From Sedimentisphaerales bacterium (GTDB lineage Bacteria > Planctomycetota > Phycisphaerae > Sedimentisphaerales > Anaerohalosphaeraceae), in contig JANQGW010000086.1 of assembly GCA_028282905.1 (NCBI GenBank), forward strand, positions 1-35,232: a stretch of 35,232 nucleotides of DNA. Reading direction: 5' to 3'. Under the pieces are notes generated by a model that saw only the letters and a program-made list of their open reading frames with translations, was not told where the DNA came from and did no database searches. Position 1 is the stretch's first letter. Each line of letters starts with the position of its first letter. Position numbers and translations under genes: made by a program. Shown here piece by piece: positions 32,439-35,232 of this stretch.

Positions 32439-34880
32439 ATGAGTTTTACATTGTTTGATTGGTCAATTGTAATTGCTCTACTGGGATTAATGACCTTTGC
32501 GGCATTAAGTACGCGTAAGTACAATCGGGGTGTGGCTGACTTTCTGTCTGCCGGCCGTTGTGCACGCAAGTACGTACTCGGTGTGGCAGAGGGCCTTTCC
32601 TGTGTGGGTGCGATTACGATTGTGGCCTGGTTTGAGGCCTATTATCGCGGCGGCTTTTCCGTGGCATGGTGGACGATGGTAACACTGCTTGCACAGGTCG
32701 TTGTCGCGATGTCCGGCTGGATCGCCTACCGTTATCGCCAAACAAGGGCCTTGACCCTGGCACAGATACTGGAAATGCGATACAGCAGACGCTTTCGTAT
32801 TTTCGCAGGCTTTGTCATCTTTACTTCCGGAACCTTGAACTTCGGTCTCTTTCCTGCGATTGCCGGTCGTTTCTTCCAATACTATCTCGGTTGGAAGCCG
32901 GTCATGTTTGCCATGGGCCCGGTCGAAATAGACCTTGTTTACGCCGGGATTATGGCCGTGCTCACATGTATTGCGCTGTTCTTCGTCTTTGCAGGCGGGC
33001 AGATCACGATTATGCTCACGGATTTCATCCAGGGTACATTTGCCAATATCTGTCTCTCAGTGATTGTGGTCTTTATCCTGATAACTGTACCGTGGGCCAA
33101 GATTGTCGATACGATAGGCCAGCGTGATACCGTGGACATCCCTCCCATTGCGGCCGTCCAAAGTAGTGAGGACTTATCGGGAACCCTTGAGCTGGCTCAG
33201 CCGGGGACGCCTGTGAAGGAAAAGTACATGTTCTCTGCTGTGACCATGAAGAAAGTCAGCGACGGTGATCTGGCGATAGACAAGATTGTCTCCAAGGCAG
33301 CACCCGCACAAAATCTCTTGTCCAGTACCAATTACCAGGCAAGCTTCTCGTACCGCGCAGGCGATAGCAATCAGTACAGCATGGTGGTTATCGCTACAGA
33401 CGGACGTCAGGAATCGCAAACCATTGTACTGCCGGCAACCGGGGGGCAGGTCAAAGAAACTGTCCTGCCGTTTAAAAGTACCAATATTGGCACGACCGAG
33501 CTTTTCTTTGCCCAGGGCGGCATCGCAGCAACCGATTTTGAAATTGTCTCGCCGGTGAACATCGAGCTGCAGGATGGACAGTCGATGTTCAATCCCTTCA
33601 ACTCATCCGGAACTGCAGATTTCAACTGGAGCTTCTTTTTGATTCAGGCACTGGTCATCTTCTGGACTTACAAAGCCTGGCAGGGAACTCAGGGCTATTA
33701 CAGTGCGGCCATCAACGCACACGAGGCCCGCATGGGCGGTGTCGTCGGCAATATGCGTATTCTGGTGCAGAACATGATGCTCCTGCTGATCCCGATTGCG
33801 GCTTATGCGATTCTGTTCGACAAGTCCGATCCAACCATTGCACAGGGCGTGACCGAGCACATGGCAGACTTGCCAAGTGAAACCATGCAGAATCAGTTAC
33901 GCACCACTCTGGTGCTGACCAAGCTCCTGCCGGTCGGCCTGATCGGTGCCTTTGCAGCGGTGATGATGGCGGCCTTTATCGGCACCAACGGCACGTACAT
34001 GCACTCGTGGGGTTCCATCTTTGTGCAGGATGTGTACATGCCGATACGCAAAAAAGAAAAACAGACACTGACTCCCAATGAGCACTTCAAGCTCCTGCGG
34101 AAGGCCATTGCGGGTGTGGGTATCTTCGCTTTTGTTTACAGCCTGTTCTTTGAGCAGAGCGAAGCCATTTTGATGTACTTTGCACTGACCGGAACCATCT
34201 GGCTCGGCGGTGCCGGTGCGGTCATTGCGCTGGGACTCTACTGGAAACGCGGCACGACTGCCGGAGCCTATGCCGCGATCATTACCGGAATGGTGGTAGC
34301 GGTTGTAGGATTTGTTTGCCGGCAGGACTACGGTTGGGTGGCATGGTTCGGAAAGGAATTTCCGCTGAACTCACAGTACATGATGCTGATTGCCCTGGTG
34401 ACCTCCACAGCGCTCTATGTGGTTGTTTCGCTGATCACCTGCCGTGAGCCGCACAATATGGACAAACTGCTGCACCGCGGCAAATATGCAGGGGAAGATT
34501 CCACTGAAAAGGCCAAAGAAGCAGGAGCTAAAAAGAAACGTACGCTCCTGAACATGATCGGGATTGATAAGGATTTCAGCTTCCTCGACAAGGTTCTCTA
34601 TATTTTTGTAACCAGCTGGTCGTTCATCATGTCGGCGATCTTCGTGATCGGGCTCTTGCTGCACAAAAGTGGTGCCCTTGACCTGGGACACTGGAGAACT
34701 TTCTGGCGCGGTTATGTGCTGGTCGCTGTTGGACTCGGTATCATCACCACCATCTGGTTCACTATCGGAGGTTGTGTCGATCTGCTCGATCTCCTGAAGC
34801 GACTGAAAGGGCATCGTGCTGACGCCCATGATGACGGCAGTGTGGACCATAATGCCGCAGGGAGTGAAACAAGCGAGTAA
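32439..34880 (+). CDS. Sodium/solute symporter (SSS) with large extracellular insertion
   Basis: An 813-residue member of the sodium:solute symporter family (LeuT-like fold, normally 500-600 residues). The N-terminal DFLSAGRCARKYVLGVAEGL and the following helices carry the family pattern. Residues about 217-388 form a soluble segment between two membrane helices with beta-rich, CBM-like patterning (TNYQASFSYRAGDSNQYSMV, then IATDGRQES), so it should lie outside the cytoplasm. The core resumes at NWSFFLIQALVIFWTYKAWQ. The C-terminus has a charged cytoplasmic stretch and two more membrane helices. AAAGG upstream sets the ATG. It sits 52 bases after GH101 and before GH112, so its likely cargo is galacto-N-biose or a related disaccharide. 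Confidence 0.9.
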   Translation: MSFTLFDWSIVIALLGLMTFAALSTRKYNRGVADFLSAGRCARKYVLGVAEGLSCVGAITIVAWFEAYYRGGFSVAWWTMVTLLAQVVVAMSGWIAYRYRQTRALTLAQILEMRYSRRFRIFAGFVIFTSGTLNFGLFPAIAGRFFQYYLGWKPVMFAMGPVEIDLVYAGIMAVLTCIALFFVFAGGQITIMLTDFIQGTFANICLSVIVVFILITVPWAKIVDTIGQRDTVDIPPIAAVQSSEDLSGTLELAQPGTPVKEKYMFSAVTMKKVSDGDLAIDKIVSKAAPAQNLLSSTNYQASFSYRAGDSNQYSMVVIATDGRQESQTIVLPATGGQVKETVLPFKSTNIGTTELFFAQGGIAATDFEIVSPVNIELQDGQSMFNPFNSSGTADFNWSFFLIQALVIFWTYKAWQGTQGYYSAAINAHEARMGGVVGNMRILVQNMMLLLIPIAAYAILFDKSDPTIAQGVTEHMADLPSETMQNQLRTTLVLTKLLPVGLIGAFAAVMMAAFIGTNGTYMHSWGSIFVQDVYMPIRKKEKQTLTPNEHFKLLRKAIAGVGIFAFVYSLFFEQSEAILMYFALTGTIWLGGAGAVIALGLYWKRGTTAGAYAAIITGMVVAVVGFVCRQDYGWVAWFGKEFPLNSQYMMLIALVTSTALYVVVSLITCREPHNMDKLLHRGKYAGEDSTEKAKEAGAKKKRTLLNMIGIDKDFSFLDKVLYIFVTSWSFIMSAIFVIGLLLHKSGALDLGHWRTFWRGYVLVAVGLGIITTIWFTIGGCVDLLDLLKRLKGHRADAHDDGSVDHNAAGSETSE

Positions 34881-34900
34881 TTTTTAGTAATCAATTTGCA

Positions 34901-34934
34901 CCGGCCGTTGGTTTTACTGACGGCCGGCGTTTTT
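34901..34934 (+). terminator. Hairpin between the symporter and GH112 genes
   Basis: CCGGCCGT (34901-34908) pairs with ACGGCCGG (34920-34927), followed by CGTTTTTAA. It has all features of an intrinsic terminator but is followed 16 bases later by the GH112 start, so it more likely gives partial read-through or marks a second promoter. Confidence 0.8.
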
Positions 34935-34950
34935 AACACAGGAGTTTGCA

Positions 34951-35232
34951 ATGTCTGAGTATCAAGAACTTAAAACAATTAAAACCAAAGGCTCCGTGGT
35001 TCTGCCTGCCGAAAGCGGCCAGGAGGCCAAGGTTCGCGAGCTGCTCGATCAGTGGGGCTGCAATATTATTCGTGACAGCGACGGTACCGCGTTGTCGCCC
35101 GAACTGATCGATATGGGGCTGGATGTCTATTCGACGATCTGCCTGGTTCGTGCGGACCAGAAGTGGCCCCGTGAGAACTGGGACAAGCTGCCGCAGAAAT
35201 TTTTGATGTCAGAATATGTCACCGCAATGTCG
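34951..35232 (+). CDS. GH112 beta-galactosyl phosphorylase, N-terminal part (cut by window end)
   Basis: Only the first 94 codons are in the window; the frame is open at the edge. The residues LLDQWGCNIIRDSDGTALS match the opening of GH112 enzymes (galacto-N-biose/lacto-N-biose phosphorylase and galactosyl-rhamnose phosphorylase), where R-x-S-D-G-T is conserved, and STICLVRADQKW continues the pattern. These cytosolic enzymes use phosphate to split Gal-beta-1,3-GalNAc (or -GlcNAc) into galactose-1-phosphate and the free amino sugar. GGAG six bases upstream fixes the ATG. Context with GH101 favours galacto-N-biose, but specificity needs the missing part; the rhamnose-linked activity cannot be excluded. 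Confidence 0.85.
   Translation, partial: MSEYQELKTIKTKGSVVLPAESGQEAKVRELLDQWGCNIIRDSDGTALSPELIDMGLDVYSTICLVRADQKWPRENWDKLPQKFLMSEYVTAMS

Overview
The window most resembles a chromosome segment of a planctomycete of the Phycisphaerae/Sedimentisphaerales type. This rests on several signs: Tat-exported Gfo/Idh/MocA oxidoreductases, a solitary exported sugar isomerase-like lipoprotein, a long-form RtcB, an AsmA-like giant protein, and intergenic DNA full of short 'word' repeats. The taxonomic call is an inference from gene style; no rRNA or tRNA gene was found.

Layout. (1) 483-3827 is the translation/nucleotide block rpsB-tsf-pyrH-frr, all on +, with hairpins between rpsB and tsf and a clear intrinsic terminator after tsf. 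(2) 4005-9943 (+) holds an AsmA-like envelope protein, a YihY/BrkB membrane protein with a C-terminal winged-helix-like region, and an exported fusion of an SMP-30/gluconolactonase domain to a complete glutathione peroxidase. (3) 9909-12813 (-) holds a yjbQ-GNAT-LysE operon and a GT4 glycosyltransferase. (4) 13170-14642 (-) is an A+T-rich two-gene unit: a 425-residue protein whose N-terminus matches proteasome/HslV-type Thr1 hydrolases, translationally coupled to a 60-residue basic protein. (5) 14643-17578 has a gene-free island of word repeats, then truA and asd (-) separated by a long inverted repeat. (6) 17952-22117 holds rtcB, a small membrane protein, tatC, tatA and a thioredoxin-like lipoprotein. 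(7) 22558-27017 holds a TIM-barrel isomerase-like lipoprotein and two paralogous Tat-dependent Gfo/Idh/MocA oxidoreductases. (8) 27171-35232 has an AraC regulator divergent from a HtrA-like lipoprotein, a GH101 endo-alpha-N-acetylgalactosaminidase, a Na+/solute symporter with a large extracellular insertion, and the start of a GH112 phosphorylase cut by the window edge.

The most coherent system is block 8. GH101 would release galacto-N-biose (Gal-beta-1,3-GalNAc) from O-glycoproteins outside the cytoplasm, the SSS symporter would import it, and GH112 would phosphorolyse it. This resembles the bifidobacterial GNB pathway, but with a sodium symporter in place of the ABC importer. The other two notable items are the orphan proteasome-like Ntn hydrolase with its small partner, and the SMP-30-peroxidase fusion, which carries an internal ribosome-binding site and ATG exactly at the peroxidase domain boundary.

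Intergenic DNA holds at least four repeat classes: bipartite hairpin elements, GTCAT-bounded hairpins, a repeat with a 19-base identical core, and word repeats.
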